64,000 bases of DNA from GCA-958296115 sp965222445 (GCA_965222445.1 CBDCTY010000002.1:2046001-2110000); one strand, 5' to 3'; shown: positions 1 through 8,491, numbered from the stretch's first letter. Notes: generated by a model from the sequence alone, not told the origin. Numbers and translations: made by a program.

Positions 1-81
1 GCGACTACCTGTGGCTGGTAACCCCTGATGGTCTCTCCGAGCGGGGGAACGCTCGGCATCAGGGTGCGAATGAGACTTCAT
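1..81 (-). CDS. Possible 5' end of a minus-strand gene (partial)
   Basis: An ATG at 79-81 on the minus strand is preceded by a good Shine-Dalgarno AAGGAGG (88-94, complement) with a six-base spacer, and stays open for 27 codons to the window edge. The peptide is not recognised. The same bases form a hairpin (24-63), so this could instead be structured non-coding DNA. Only the ribosome-binding site supports coding. Confidence 0.3.
   Translation of the reverse strand, partial: MKSHSHPDAERSPARRDHQGLPATGSR
24..63. repeat. Two-part inverted repeat (hairpin)
   Basis: CCTGATG (24-30) pairs with CATCAGG (57-63), and inside it CCGAGCG (37-43) pairs with CGCTCGG (50-56) across a six-base loop. The left arm has a six-base bulge (31-36). 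No U-tract follows, so this is not a clear terminator. Confidence 0.5.
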
Positions 82-137
82 ACGCCACCTCCTTCCGAAC
101 TCCTGTAACCATATTGACCATTGTAGGAGGCACATAT

Positions 138-240
138 CAAATGGCCGTGAAAAACAACCCCATTTCCATGAAAGAACCGTGAAATATCCCTGGGTTTCCA
201 TGAAAAACACCGGGTTTCCGTGAAAGCCCTTCCCAGGGAT
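138..240. repeat. Imperfect short tandem repeats around a TTTCC(A/G)TGAAA motif
   Basis: The motif (T)TTCCATGAAA / TTCCGTGAAA / CCGTGAAA recurs at roughly 15-25 base intervals, with CCCTGGG and CCCAGGG arms in the same stretch. It lies between the divergent gene start at 81 and the PNPOx gene. It could be an operator array or repeat debris. Confidence 0.4.
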
Positions 241-310
241 GGCCGTGATAGAATGCCGGACGCTCCCATCCCCCGCTCTCGGATACCAGAGCGCAACACG
301 GAGGAGTGAC

Positions 311-757
311 ATGCCCGGACTGACGCCCGAACAGGTCGACGAGCTGCTTGCCGGTCCCATCATTGCCAGGCTGGCGACGGTGAAGCCCGACGGTGCGCCG
401 TACGTCGTCCCCGTATGGGAGTACTGGGAGGAGGGCGCGATGTACATTATCCCCCGGGAGAGGTCCGCCTTCATGGAGTACATCAAGAACGAGCCGCGCG
501 TGGCCGTTTCGTGCGCCGACGACGTGGACCCCGACCACCCGCGCGTCCTGATCGAGGGGACCGCCGAGATCGTGGAGGGGCCGGTGAAGATGGCCGGGCG
601 CACCTTGGAGATCGCCAGGGAGATGGTCGTCAGGTACGCGGGCGAGCCCGGCCTGGCATACCTTGAGTCGACGATCGACAATCCGCGCTACCTGCTGCGG
701 ATCAGGCCGGACAAGATGACCACCTGGGCCAAGGGCTGGCACCCCAGGTACGGCTAG
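311..757 (+). CDS. Pyridoxamine 5'-phosphate oxidase family protein
   Basis: This 148-residue protein has the PNPOx-like split-barrel pattern. The opening resembles the usual substrate-discrimination strand (IIARLATVKPDGAPYVVPVWEYW), followed by RERSAFMEYIKNEPRVAVS and a C-terminal YLLRIRPDKMTTW. Such proteins bind FMN, F420 or heme; the cofactor cannot be told from the sequence. An in-frame extension to 239 exists, but ATG 311 has GGAG at 303-306 and begins at the expected family N-terminus. Only nine bases separate it from the amidase downstream, so the two are probably co-transcribed. Confidence 0.8.
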   Translation: MPGLTPEQVDELLAGPIIARLATVKPDGAPYVVPVWEYWEEGAMYIIPRERSAFMEYIKNEPRVAVSCADDVDPDHPRVLIEGTAEIVEGPVKMAGRTLEIAREMVVRYAGEPGLAYLESTIDNPRYLLRIRPDKMTTWAKGWHPRYG

Positions 758-766
758 GAGCCAAGC

Positions 767-2152
767 ATGAGCGAAGAAATCCTGTCGTATGACGCGGTCG
801 GGCTCGCGGAGGGCATCCGGGACAGGCGTTTCTCGCCGGTCGAGGTGCTGACCGCGTGCCTGAAGCGAATCGACGCCCTCAACCCCAGGCTGAACGCGGT
901 CGTGACCATGGTGGATGGAGCCATGGAGCGTTCCCGGCAGGCAGAGGCCGCCATCATGCGCGGGGAGTCGTGGGGCCCACTCCACGGCGTCCCGTTCACC
1001 ATCAAGGACTGCATCGACACGGCTGGCATCAGGACGACGGGCGGCTCGCTGATCTTCGCCGACAACGTGCCAGACGAGAATGCGACCGTCGTCAAGCGCC
1101 TCCTGGGCGCGGGCGGCGTGATGATGGCAAAGACGAACCTGCCCGAGTTCGCCCTGTGGTGGGAGACGGGCAATCGTATCTTCGGCAGGACGAACAACCC
1201 GTGGGACGAGAGCCGCACGACCGGCGGCTCCAGCGGCGGAGAAGCGGCGGCCGTGTCGAGCGGCATGTCTCCCCTGGGCATAGGCAGCGACGTGGGTGGC
1301 TCCATAAGGCAGCCAGCGGGTCATTGCGGAGTGGTCGGCCTGAAGGCCACTCACGGGCGCATCCCCCTGACGGGACACTGGCCGGACGTGCTGCTGCGCT
1401 ACATGCACGTGGGGCCGCTCACCAGGACGGTACGCGACGCCGCCCTGGCGCTCGGCGTGCTATCGGGCGCGGACGGCGCAGATCCGTACGCGATCCCCGT
1501 GCCGCCACCCGACATCGACGTGGACGGGCCGCTCGAAGAGCTGCGAATCGGCTGGTGCGGCGAGGGGCCCTTTGCGCCCGTGGCCGCCGAGGTGCGGGAG
1601 ACCGTCGAGCGCGCGGCAAAGACGTTCGATGGCATGGGCCACCGCGTCGAGGAGACCTCTCTGGACTCGTGGAACGAGCTGTCCGGTCAGGCCATCTCGG
1701 ACGCGGTCTACGCCGCGGAGGGCCGCCATTGGCTCGCGCCGATAGTGGACGGCAAGGAGGACTTGCTGGCGCCGCCTATCGTCAGGCGCCTCTCAGCCCC
1801 CGCGCCGTCCATGGGGGAGTACCAGGAGGCGGTGGCAGCCTGCGAGCTGCTGCGCCAGGACGCGGCGAGGCTGTTCGCGTCCTACGACCTGCTCCTCTGC
1901 CCGACCACACCCCTGCCCGCCCATCCCCACGACTCGGCCAAGCTCGACATCGACGGGCAGGAGGTCGTCGGGCGGAATGCCCTGAGGGCCACGATCCCAT
2001 TCGACCTGACCGGCTCGCCCGCGGTGTCCGTGCCCTTCGGACGCAGCTCCGATGGGCTGCCCATAGGCTTGCAGATCGTGGGGCGCCACCTAGACGAAGC
2101 CACTGTGCTGCGGGCTGCGGCAGCGCTGGAAGGGGCCGCCAGCGCGGGCTGA
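767..2152 (+). CDS. Amidase (amidase-signature family, GatA-like)
   Basis: This 461-residue enzyme belongs to the amidase signature family and should hydrolyse an amide bond in the cytoplasm. The Ser-cisSer-Lys triad is visible: Lys80 (PFTIKD), Ser155 in the glycine/serine loop (TTGGSSGGEA) and the nucleophile Ser179 (GSDVGGSIRQPAG). No GatB or GatC is nearby, and FAD/LLM-type catabolic genes are common in the window. A catabolic amidase is therefore more likely than Glu-tRNA amidotransferase subunit A, but the substrate is unknown. The start has a GGAG-like site (748-751). Confidence 0.9.
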   Translation: MSEEILSYDAVGLAEGIRDRRFSPVEVLTACLKRIDALNPRLNAVVTMVDGAMERSRQAEAAIMRGESWGPLHGVPFTIKDCIDTAGIRTTGGSLIFADNVPDENATVVKRLLGAGGVMMAKTNLPEFALWWETGNRIFGRTNNPWDESRTTGGSSGGEAAAVSSGMSPLGIGSDVGGSIRQPAGHCGVVGLKATHGRIPLTGHWPDVLLRYMHVGPLTRTVRDAALALGVLSGADGADPYAIPVPPPDIDVDGPLEELRIGWCGEGPFAPVAAEVRETVERAAKTFDGMGHRVEETSLDSWNELSGQAISDAVYAAEGRHWLAPIVDGKEDLLAPPIVRRLSAPAPSMGEYQEAVAACELLRQDAARLFASYDLLLCPTTPLPAHPHDSAKLDIDGQEVVGRNALRATIPFDLTGSPAVSVPFGRSSDGLPIGLQIVGRHLDEATVLRAAAALEGAASAG

Positions 2153-2192
2153 GCGACGGGACGCCCAGCCCCTGACAGGGCCGATCTGACCC

Positions 2193-2558
2193 TCAGTCCA
2201 GCAGTACCAGCCCCCAAACGATTGGCACCGCTACCAGCGAGATGAACACGGCTGCCGAGCCGAGGTCCTTCGCCCTGCCCGACAGGTCGTGGAACTCGGC
2301 GCCGACCCGGTCTACGACCGCCTCGATCGCGGAGTTCACGAGCTCGACGATGAGCACGAGGAGCAGGACGCCTACCATCAAGGCCCGCTCGACGCCGCTA
2401 TCTCCAAGCCATATCGCCAGCGGCGTCAGGACTATGGCGAGAATCAGCTCCTGCCTGAACGCGGCTTCCCCCAGCACCGCGCCGCGAAGGCCCGCATACG
2501 AGTATCTTGCGGCCCGAACGATCCTGCCCGCGTCCAGTGTACGTCCGTCCAACGGCAA
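2193..2558 (-). CDS. dgkA: Diacylglycerol kinase (DgkA-type, prokaryotic)
   Basis: This is a 121-residue, three-helix membrane protein, the usual length of the prokaryotic family that phosphorylates diacylglycerol or undecaprenol. The hallmark ELVNSAIEAVVDRVG and the following AKDLGSAAV are present, with hydrophobic segments near residues 38-55, 58-75 and 100-119. The likely start is TTG 2558, with GGGAG five bases upstream. The enzyme would recycle lipid intermediates at the membrane. It converges on the amidase gene. Confidence 0.88.
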   Translation of the reverse strand: MPLDGRTLDAGRIVRAARYSYAGLRGAVLGEAAFRQELILAIVLTPLAIWLGDSGVERALMVGVLLLVLIVELVNSAIEAVVDRVGAEFHDLSGRAKDLGSAAVFISLVAVPIVWGLVLLD

Positions 2559-2767
2559 CGCTGCTCCCGGTGGGAGGAAATTCGGCCAAGCCTGGGCGCG
2601 GCTCGCCAGGCGGCCTGTCTGAAGAATAGCGTGTGCCAGCCACTTGCGCTACCAACCTTGAAAGACCATCAACGACCATCTCGGGGGAAGCCGTGTCCAC
2701 CGCAGGTTCCGTGCAGCGAAGGTCTGTGGCGTTTAGACACTACTGTCGTGACCTGTCCCGACCACAT

Positions 2768-2906
2768 GCGGGAGTGTAACAGTTCAGTCTTCGTGGGGTA
2801 TGGGCAGCTTCCTCTCCGTCAGGACGAGAGCCCCCATCTCAATCTTCCCCCCAATGGGGGAAGAGGTTAGCTCTCTCCTCTCAATTCTGAACAGTTGTGC
2901 GGGAGT
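2768..2906. mobile_element. MITE family A, copy 1, with 8-bp target duplication
   Basis: The element spans 2776-2898 (123 bp). Its ends are inverted (GTAACAGTTCAG at left, CTGAACAGTTGT at right) and it is flanked on both sides by GCGGGAGT (2768-2775 and 2899-2906). It encodes no transposase. Ends beginning GTAA with 8-bp duplications are typical of IS66-type elements. It fills much of the 2559-2961 gap between dgkA and the GreA-like gene. Confidence 0.85.
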
Positions 2907-2914
2907 TGGGAGCG

Positions 2915-2941
2915 TTGACACCCGGCTCGGGGGACTAATAC
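2915..2941 (+). promoter_or_regulatory. Candidate sigma-70-type promoter for the GreA-like gene
   Basis: TTGACA (2915-2920) and TAATAC (2936-2941) are separated by 15 bases, slightly short of the optimum. The site lies just downstream of MITE copy 1. Transcription from it would start near 2948, which supports a protein start at 2962 or 2983. Confidence 0.45.
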
Positions 2942-2961
2942 CATTAGAGGGCGCGACGGCC

Positions 2962-3798
2962 ATGCTCAGGCAGGCCTCGAGGATGGAGAAGATCCGCTTG
3001 ACGAATGCTAGACCACTGACATTGATGGAGGCAGTTGAGCTCTACGTAAAGAGCCTGCGGGCTAAAGACAGCGGTACACAGCAGCACTTGGTCGGATTCG
3101 TGCGGTGGATGGGTGGAGAGCACCGGAGGGTTAACGAGATACAGCCGTCGGAGATCGGGGATTTCGGAGAGCAGACGATGGGCTCCGGCACCCAGGCGGT
3201 AGAGCGGTTGCAGAGCGTCAGGAAATTCCTGGCATTCGCCAAGCGCAAGGAGTTGACAGACCAGAACCTCGCTCAGCACCTGAGGATTCGCAAGAGCAGG
3301 AGGTCTATCAGGAACGCAACTGGGGACGGCCCCCGGACGGTCGAGGTCACACGAGAAGGTCACCAGGCCCTTGTCAAAGAGTTGGAACAGCGAAAATCGG
3401 AACGCGGACTGCTCGCCTCCGAGATCAAGAAGGCCGCATCCGACAAGGATGTGCGAGAGAATGCGCCTCTGGAGGCTGCCCGCGAGCGCCAGGGGCTCAA
3501 CGAGGCCAGGATCCTAGAGATTGAGGATACCCTCAAGACCGCACGCGTTTCCGACGGCTCCAAATCGAACAACAGAACGGTGGGAATGGGGACCGCGGTG
3601 CTCCTGAAGGACGTGAAGACAGGTAGAGAGACCACGTATACCGTAGTGAGCGCCATGGAGGCATCTCCACTGGAAGGCAAGATATCGGACGTATCGCCCG
3701 TAGGCCAGGCGCTGATCAGGAAGGCCGCAGGGCAGGACGTCGAGGTGAAGACGCCGAGGGGCACGACCCGATACCGTATAGTGAAGGTATCTTCGTAG
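2962..3798 (+). CDS. GreA/GreB-type elongation factor with N-terminal recombinase-like domain
   Basis: This 278-residue protein carries a GreA module at residues 128-278. The N-terminal coiled coil retains the acidic tip residues Asp163 and Glu166 (KDVRENAPLEAARERQG), equivalent to the catalytic pair of GreA. A C-terminal FKBP-like domain ends the protein (GTAVLLKDVKTG ... GTTRYRIVKV). GreA stimulates RNA cleavage in backtracked RNA polymerase. Residues 18-112 instead resemble the SAM-like core-binding domain of tyrosine recombinases; no catalytic recombinase domain follows. An in-frame extension to 2800 translates MITE copy 1 and is unlikely. ATG 2962 has AGAGG upstream; ATG 2983 is an alternative. 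Confidence 0.78.
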   Translation: MLRQASRMEKIRLTNARPLTLMEAVELYVKSLRAKDSGTQQHLVGFVRWMGGEHRRVNEIQPSEIGDFGEQTMGSGTQAVERLQSVRKFLAFAKRKELTDQNLAQHLRIRKSRRSIRNATGDGPRTVEVTREGHQALVKELEQRKSERGLLASEIKKAASDKDVRENAPLEAARERQGLNEARILEIEDTLKTARVSDGSKSNNRTVGMGTAVLLKDVKTGRETTYTVVSAMEASPLEGKISDVSPVGQALIRKAAGQDVEVKTPRGTTRYRIVKVSS

Positions 3799-3825
3799 GG
3801 CAGATACATGAACGCAGGATATGGG

Positions 3826-3847
3826 GCCCGCCGCTGGCGGGCTTCTT
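3826..3847 (+). terminator. Intrinsic terminator after the GreA-like gene
   Basis: GCCCGCC (3826-3832) and GGCGGGC (3836-3842) form a seven-pair GC stem with a three-base loop, followed by TTCTT. It lies 28 bases past the stop codon. Confidence 0.7.
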
Positions 3848-3914
3848 GCGTGTTGGGGATTCGGGAACGCGGAGGGAGGCGGCCCCGGACAGAGGACCGC
3901 GAGTGGAATGACGT

Positions 3915-5186
3915 ATGGAGAATAGCACCGAACAGGTAATGCGGCTCGTCCTGCAGCTTGCGGTGATCCTGATAGCCGCCAAGCTGGTCGGGGAGGTGTT
4001 CGAGCGGTTCCTCAAGATGCCTGCGGTTCTAGGAGAGCTGGCGGCGGGCATCATCATCGCGCTGGGAGCGGTACAGTTCAAGTACGTCGGCTCCCTATTC
4101 GAAATCCATACGGGATCGGGGCCGTCGATACCCGTTTCCGAGCCTCTGTTGTGGGCCATCTCACAGGTGGGCTCCGTCGTCCTTCTCTTCGTGGCCGGGC
4201 TGGAGACGGACCTGCGCCAGTTCCTGCGCTACGCGAGGCCCGCCACAATCGTCGCCATCGGCGGGGTAGTACTGCCCTTCGTATTCGGCGACGCGCTGAC
4301 CGTCGCCTTCGGATACGCCGAGGGCTTCGGCGACGTGAGGGCCCTGTTCATAGGCGCGGTCATGACGGCCACCTCGATAGGAATCACCGTGAGGGTGATG
4401 AGCGACCTGAGACGGCTGGGCACGCCGGAAGGCGTCACGATCCTGGGGGCGGCGGTACTGGACGACGTCGTCGGCATCCTGATACTAACGATTGTCGTGG
4501 GGCTGGCGGAGACGGGCGACATCTCGGCCGGATCCATAGGACTCGTGGCGTTCAAGACGATAGGCTTCTGGCTGGCGCTGACCGGCATCGGGATACTCGC
4601 GTCACGGCATATCTCCAGGTTCCTGCAGAGCCTCCGGGTCAGCGGCGCAGCGGTAGCCCTGTCACTCGCCCTGGCCCTGCTGGCCGCCGGACTTGCGGAG
4701 AGTTTCGGCCTGGCAATGATCATCGGAGCATTCTCGATCGGCCTGGCCCTCTCGGACACCGACCTCGCGCATAAACTCGAAAAGCCGCTGATGGCTGTCT
4801 ATGCCGCCCTGGTGCCTATCTTCTTCGTCGTCATGGGCATGCTGGTGGACGTTCGCGCGCTGGGCGGGGTGCTCGGCTTCGGTATGGTGCTAACGGTACT
4901 GGCCGTAATAGGCAAGGTCGCAGGCAGCGGGCTTCCGGCGCTTCTGGCGGGATTCAACAGGCGAGGGAGCTGGCGCATAGGCGTAGGCATGCTGCCCAGG
5001 GGCGAGGTCGCGCTGATCATGGCCGGGATAGGCGTCAGCAGCGGCATCATCGATTCGAACCTGTACGGGGTCGCGATACTGATGACCATCGTCACGACGG
5101 CGCTGGCGCCTCCGATCCTCGCAATCTCGTTCAGGGGAGGAGAGTCGGGCCTGCGGTCGGCGGCGGACCAGGGACACGATGGGTGA
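3915..5186 (+). CDS. Cation:proton antiporter, CPA2 (Kef-type) family
   Basis: This 423-residue protein has about a dozen hydrophobic segments and the CPA2 pattern. The N-terminus LPAVLGELAAGIIIALG-like stretch (residues ~35-55) and the ATSIGITVRVMSDL and LGAAVLDDVVGILIL segments (~155-195) carry the paired acidic residues of the ion site. KefB/KefC-type C-terminal TrkA-N domains are absent, so this is the bare antiporter core. It would exchange Na+ or K+ for H+ at the cytoplasmic membrane. Its stop overlaps the next gene's start by eight bases, suggesting translational coupling. Confidence 0.88.
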   Translation: MENSTEQVMRLVLQLAVILIAAKLVGEVFERFLKMPAVLGELAAGIIIALGAVQFKYVGSLFEIHTGSGPSIPVSEPLLWAISQVGSVVLLFVAGLETDLRQFLRYARPATIVAIGGVVLPFVFGDALTVAFGYAEGFGDVRALFIGAVMTATSIGITVRVMSDLRRLGTPEGVTILGAAVLDDVVGILILTIVVGLAETGDISAGSIGLVAFKTIGFWLALTGIGILASRHISRFLQSLRVSGAAVALSLALALLAAGLAESFGLAMIIGAFSIGLALSDTDLAHKLEKPLMAVYAALVPIFFVVMGMLVDVRALGGVLGFGMVLTVLAVIGKVAGSGLPALLAGFNRRGSWRIGVGMLPRGEVALIMAGIGVSSGIIDSNLYGVAILMTIVTTALAPPILAISFRGGESGLRSAADQGHDG

Positions 5187-8067
5187 CGACGCCGCGTCGG
5201 CGGAAACCGGCGGCCTTGTCCAAGATCTGAGGAGGCTGGTCGAGGGCGAAGTCCGGTTCGACCGGATGACGCGGGCCCTCTACAGCACAGACGCCAGCAT
5301 CTACCAGGTAGAGCCTATCGGCGTCGTGCTGCCGCGAAGCGAGGAAGACGTCATCGCGGTGGTGGAGACCGCGGCGCGGCACGGGGTCCCGGTGCTGCCC
5401 CGCGGAGGCGGCACCAGCCTGGCCGGACAGGCCGTGGGCCGGGCGGTCGTGCTCGACTTCTCGAAGTACATGCGCCGCGTGCTCGAGATCGACGCCGAGC
5501 AGGGCTGGGTACGCACCGAGCCGGGCATCATCCTCGACGAGCTGAACCTGCGCCTGGAGGCGCACGGCGTTCAGTTCGCACCCGACCCCAGCACCAGCAA
5601 CCGCGGCAACGTCGGCGGCGCCCTTGGCAACAATTCTTGCGGCGCCCACTCCATCCTGTGGGGCAAGACGGTCGACAACGTGTCCGAGCTGGATGTCGTG
5701 TTGTCGGACGGCTCGCGCGCGCGGCTGGGCCCGCTCACCCGCGAAGAGATCGAGGCGAAGGCGCTCGCCGGGGGCCTGGAGGGCGGCATCTACCGGCGGT
5801 TGGTCCAGATCGGCCAGGCAGACCGCGAGGAGATACTGGCGCGCTACCCCAATATCCAGCGTCGTGTCTCCGGGTACAACCTGGATGAGCTCACTGGGGA
5901 AAGCGGCTTCGACTCGGCCCGGTTCGTCGTCGGGTCCGAGGGGACGCTGGTGACCATCACCGAGGCCAAGCTGAAGGTGGTGCCCCTGCCCCGCTTCAAG
6001 GGCCTGGCCGTACTCCACTTCCGCGATGTCAACGAGTCGATGGAGGCGACGGTAGCGGCCCTGGAGCTGGAGCCCGCAGCGGTCGAGCTCGTGGACGAGA
6101 TGATAGTTAGGCAGGCGCGGAGCAACCTGGCCTACTCGCGCCTGATGGACTTCGTCGAGGGCGAGCCGGGCGCGTTGCTGCTCGCCGAATTCTACGGCGA
6201 CTCGGAGGCGGAGGTCGAGTCGAAGCTCGACGGCATCGAGGCGCGCATGGCCGCGGGCGGTTTGGGGTACGCAGTCCGCAGGATGACCGACCCCGCCCAG
6301 CAGGCGGGGGTTTGGGCAGTGCGAAAGGCCGGACTGGGGCTGATGATGAACATGACGGGCGACGCCAAGCCGCTGCCGTTCGTCGAGGATACGGCCGTGG
6401 CTCCCGAGCATCTCCCGGAGTACGTCCGCCGGTTCGACGAGATCGTGCGGGATCATGGGACCACCGCCGGCTACTACGGGCACGCGAGTGTGGGTTGCCT
6501 GCACATCAGGCCCCTCATCGACCTCAAGCTGAACGAGGACGTGGAGCGGATGGAGTCCATCGCCGCCGCGGTCAGCGACCTGGTGCTGGAGTTCGGCGGG
6601 GCGATGAGCGGCGAGCACGGCGACGGCCTGGTCAGGAGCGTGTGGAACGAGAAGATGTTCGGCTCCCGGATATACCGGGCGTTCCGCGACGTGAAGGCGG
6701 CGTTCGATCCCCAGGGCATCATGAACCCGGGCAAGATCGTCGATTCGCCGCCGATGACGGAGAGCCTGCGGTACACGCCGGACTACAGGCCGCTCGAAGT
6801 CAGGACGGGGCTTGGGTATTCGACGGAGGGCAGCTTCGCCGGCGCCGTGGAGATGTGCAACGGGCAGGGGGCGTGCCGGAAGGTGACGTCGGGCACGATG
6901 TGCCCGTCCTACATGGTAACGAGGGACGAGGAGCACTCGACGCGGGGCCGGGCCAACGCCCTGAGAGCGGCCTTGTCGGGGGTGCTGCCGGTGGACGCGC
7001 TCACGAGCCGGCGCATGTACGAAGTACTGGACCTCTGCCTCGAGTGCAAGGGATGCAAGGCCGAGTGCCCGTCGAACGTGGACATGGCCAAGCTGAAGTA
7101 CGAGTTCCTGGACCGCTACCATAAGGTGAACGGCTACCCGCTGCGGAATCGAATGTTCGGGGGCATCGCGGCGCTGAGCAAGATGGGCTCGTTCATGGCG
7201 CCCCTGTCGAACTGGATGCTGGAGTCCGAAGGCGGCAGGGAGCTGCTGGAGCGCTACGCCGGCATAGACCGGCGGCGGCAGCTTCCGTCATTCGCGTCCC
7301 AGACCTTCGAGCAGTGGTTCCGCGCCCGCGGCGAGACGCGGGACGCAGGCGCCAGGGGTGTCGTCGTCCTGCTTGCCGACACGTTCACGAACTACAACCA
7401 CCCCGAGCTGGGACGGGCCGCGGTCAAGGTGCTGGAGCGGCTGGGGTACTCGGTCGTGGTCCCGGGGACCGTATGCTGCGGCCGTCCGATGCTCTCTGCC
7501 GGAATGATCGACAGGGCGCGGGCCAACGCGGCAGCCAACGTCGATGCGGTCCACCAATACGTGGAGCAGGGAGCCAGGGTCGTCGGCCTGGAGCCGAGCT
7601 GCCTCCTGACCTTCCGCGACGAGTACCTGGACCTTCTGGACGACGGCCGGGTCTCGTCGGTGGCGAGCGCCGCAATGCTGATCGAGGAGCTCGTGATCGA
7701 GGCGCTGGCTGACGGGGCGGAGCTGCGGCCCGCACGGGAGCCCGGCAAGGTGCTCTTCCACGGCCACTGCCACCAGAAGGCCCTCGTCGGCACGGGCGCC
7801 GCCATGGAGGTGCTCGGCTCGATCCCGGGGTGCGATGCCGAGGAGATAGATGCGGGCTGCTGCGGCATGGCGGGCTCGTTCGGGATGGAGAAGGAGCACT
7901 ACGACGTCTCGATGCGCATCGGCGAGCAGGGCCTGTTCGGCCCCATACGGGCGGCGGGCGACGGAGTGACCGTCGTGAGCGAGGGCGTGTCGTGCAGGCA
8001 GCAGATCGCCGACGGGACCGGCGCCAGGGCCAGGCACCTCGTCGAGCTGCTGGCGGACGCCATCTAG
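5179..8067 (+). CDS. FAD-binding / 4Fe-4S oxidoreductase fusion (GlcD-GlcF or D-lactate dehydrogenase type)
   Basis: This 962-residue protein joins three modules. An FAD_binding_4 (PCMH-type) domain occupies about residues 40-230 (RGGGTSLAGQAVG; NNSCGAHS). A FAD-oxidase C-terminal domain follows, with the HASVGCLHIRP and SGEHGDGLVRS signatures. A GlcF-like tail contains Fe-S cysteines (CLECKGCKAECPSN, plus an earlier CNGQGACRK...CPSY) and two CCG motifs (CCGRPMLS; CCGMAGSFG). The family oxidises 2-hydroxy acids such as D-lactate or glycolate and passes electrons to quinone. The fusion matches FAD-linked oxidases rather than three-subunit glycolate oxidase. Substrate is not determined. Confidence 0.9.
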   Translation: MGDDAASAETGGLVQDLRRLVEGEVRFDRMTRALYSTDASIYQVEPIGVVLPRSEEDVIAVVETAARHGVPVLPRGGGTSLAGQAVGRAVVLDFSKYMRRVLEIDAEQGWVRTEPGIILDELNLRLEAHGVQFAPDPSTSNRGNVGGALGNNSCGAHSILWGKTVDNVSELDVVLSDGSRARLGPLTREEIEAKALAGGLEGGIYRRLVQIGQADREEILARYPNIQRRVSGYNLDELTGESGFDSARFVVGSEGTLVTITEAKLKVVPLPRFKGLAVLHFRDVNESMEATVAALELEPAAVELVDEMIVRQARSNLAYSRLMDFVEGEPGALLLAEFYGDSEAEVESKLDGIEARMAAGGLGYAVRRMTDPAQQAGVWAVRKAGLGLMMNMTGDAKPLPFVEDTAVAPEHLPEYVRRFDEIVRDHGTTAGYYGHASVGCLHIRPLIDLKLNEDVERMESIAAAVSDLVLEFGGAMSGEHGDGLVRSVWNEKMFGSRIYRAFRDVKAAFDPQGIMNPGKIVDSPPMTESLRYTPDYRPLEVRTGLGYSTEGSFAGAVEMCNGQGACRKVTSGTMCPSYMVTRDEEHSTRGRANALRAALSGVLPVDALTSRRMYEVLDLCLECKGCKAECPSNVDMAKLKYEFLDRYHKVNGYPLRNRMFGGIAALSKMGSFMAPLSNWMLESEGGRELLERYAGIDRRRQLPSFASQTFEQWFRARGETRDAGARGVVVLLADTFTNYNHPELGRAAVKVLERLGYSVVVPGTVCCGRPMLSAGMIDRARANAAANVDAVHQYVEQGARVVGLEPSCLLTFRDEYLDLLDDGRVSSVASAAMLIEELVIEALADGAELRPAREPGKVLFHGHCHQKALVGTGAAMEVLGSIPGCDAEEIDAGCCGMAGSFGMEKEHYDVSMRIGEQGLFGPIRAAGDGVTVVSEGVSCRQQIADGTGARARHLVELLADAI

Positions 8068-8071
8068 CAGG

Positions 8072-8491
8072 TCAACGCCCGGGCTTCGGCCTGCGGTGTC
8101 CCGTGCGAGCTTGCCGACGCTCAACAGGGAGTCGTGGCTCAGCTACCCTCATGGCGTCAATCAACTCCCGAGCGTCCTCGATGCCACCCTTCACTGTACT
8201 CGCATTGAAGAAGTCCTCGTAGAAGTTGGAGTGAAGAGCGCTCACCGATCTCAATAGCATCTCATTGCTCTTGGGGTCGTCCGTTCGGTTTATCAGCTTG
8301 TAGGCATTCTGGTGTATATCGTAGTGTGCCCCATCATCCCAATTCTTCATGTGGGCGACGGACTTCACGTATTGGGCCACTGCCCCCCAAGCCTTCTCTG
8401 AGGCTTGGAGCAGGTCGCCCTTCCTGAGCTCATCCTCAGCGTGGTTGAGGAAGATGTTGCAGATGTCCTGGTGGCGCACTATGGTTGCCAT
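8072..8491 (-). CDS. HEPN / PaREP1-like protein
   Basis: This 139-residue, mostly helical protein resembles the PaREP1/HEPN-type fold (HAEDELRKGDLLQASEKAWGAVAQYVKSVA, then DIHQNAYKLINRT). Such proteins are often nucleic-acid-binding or paired with a nucleotidyltransferase, but no partner is visible here. A canonical R-x4-6-H RNase motif is not obvious. The C-terminal RRQARTGHRRPKPGR is basic. Its base composition is slightly poorer in GC than its neighbours, consistent with transfer. Confidence 0.6.
   Translation of the reverse strand: MATIVRHQDICNIFLNHAEDELRKGDLLQASEKAWGAVAQYVKSVAHMKNWDDGAHYDIHQNAYKLINRTDDPKSNEMLLRSVSALHSNFYEDFFNASTVKGGIEDARELIDAMRVAEPRLPVERRQARTGHRRPKPGR

Noticed and set aside
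137..1408. A 423-codon minus-strand frame over the first two genes
   Set aside because: Antisense to the PNPOx and amidase genes, which carry family motifs.
2800..2961. Upstream extension of the GreA-like protein by 54 residues
   Set aside because: It translates a MITE and precedes a promoter-like sequence.
5131..7122. A 663-codon minus-strand open frame
   Set aside because: It lies antisense to the clearly conserved FAD/Fe-S oxidase and has no family motif; long antisense frames are expected in GC-rich genes.
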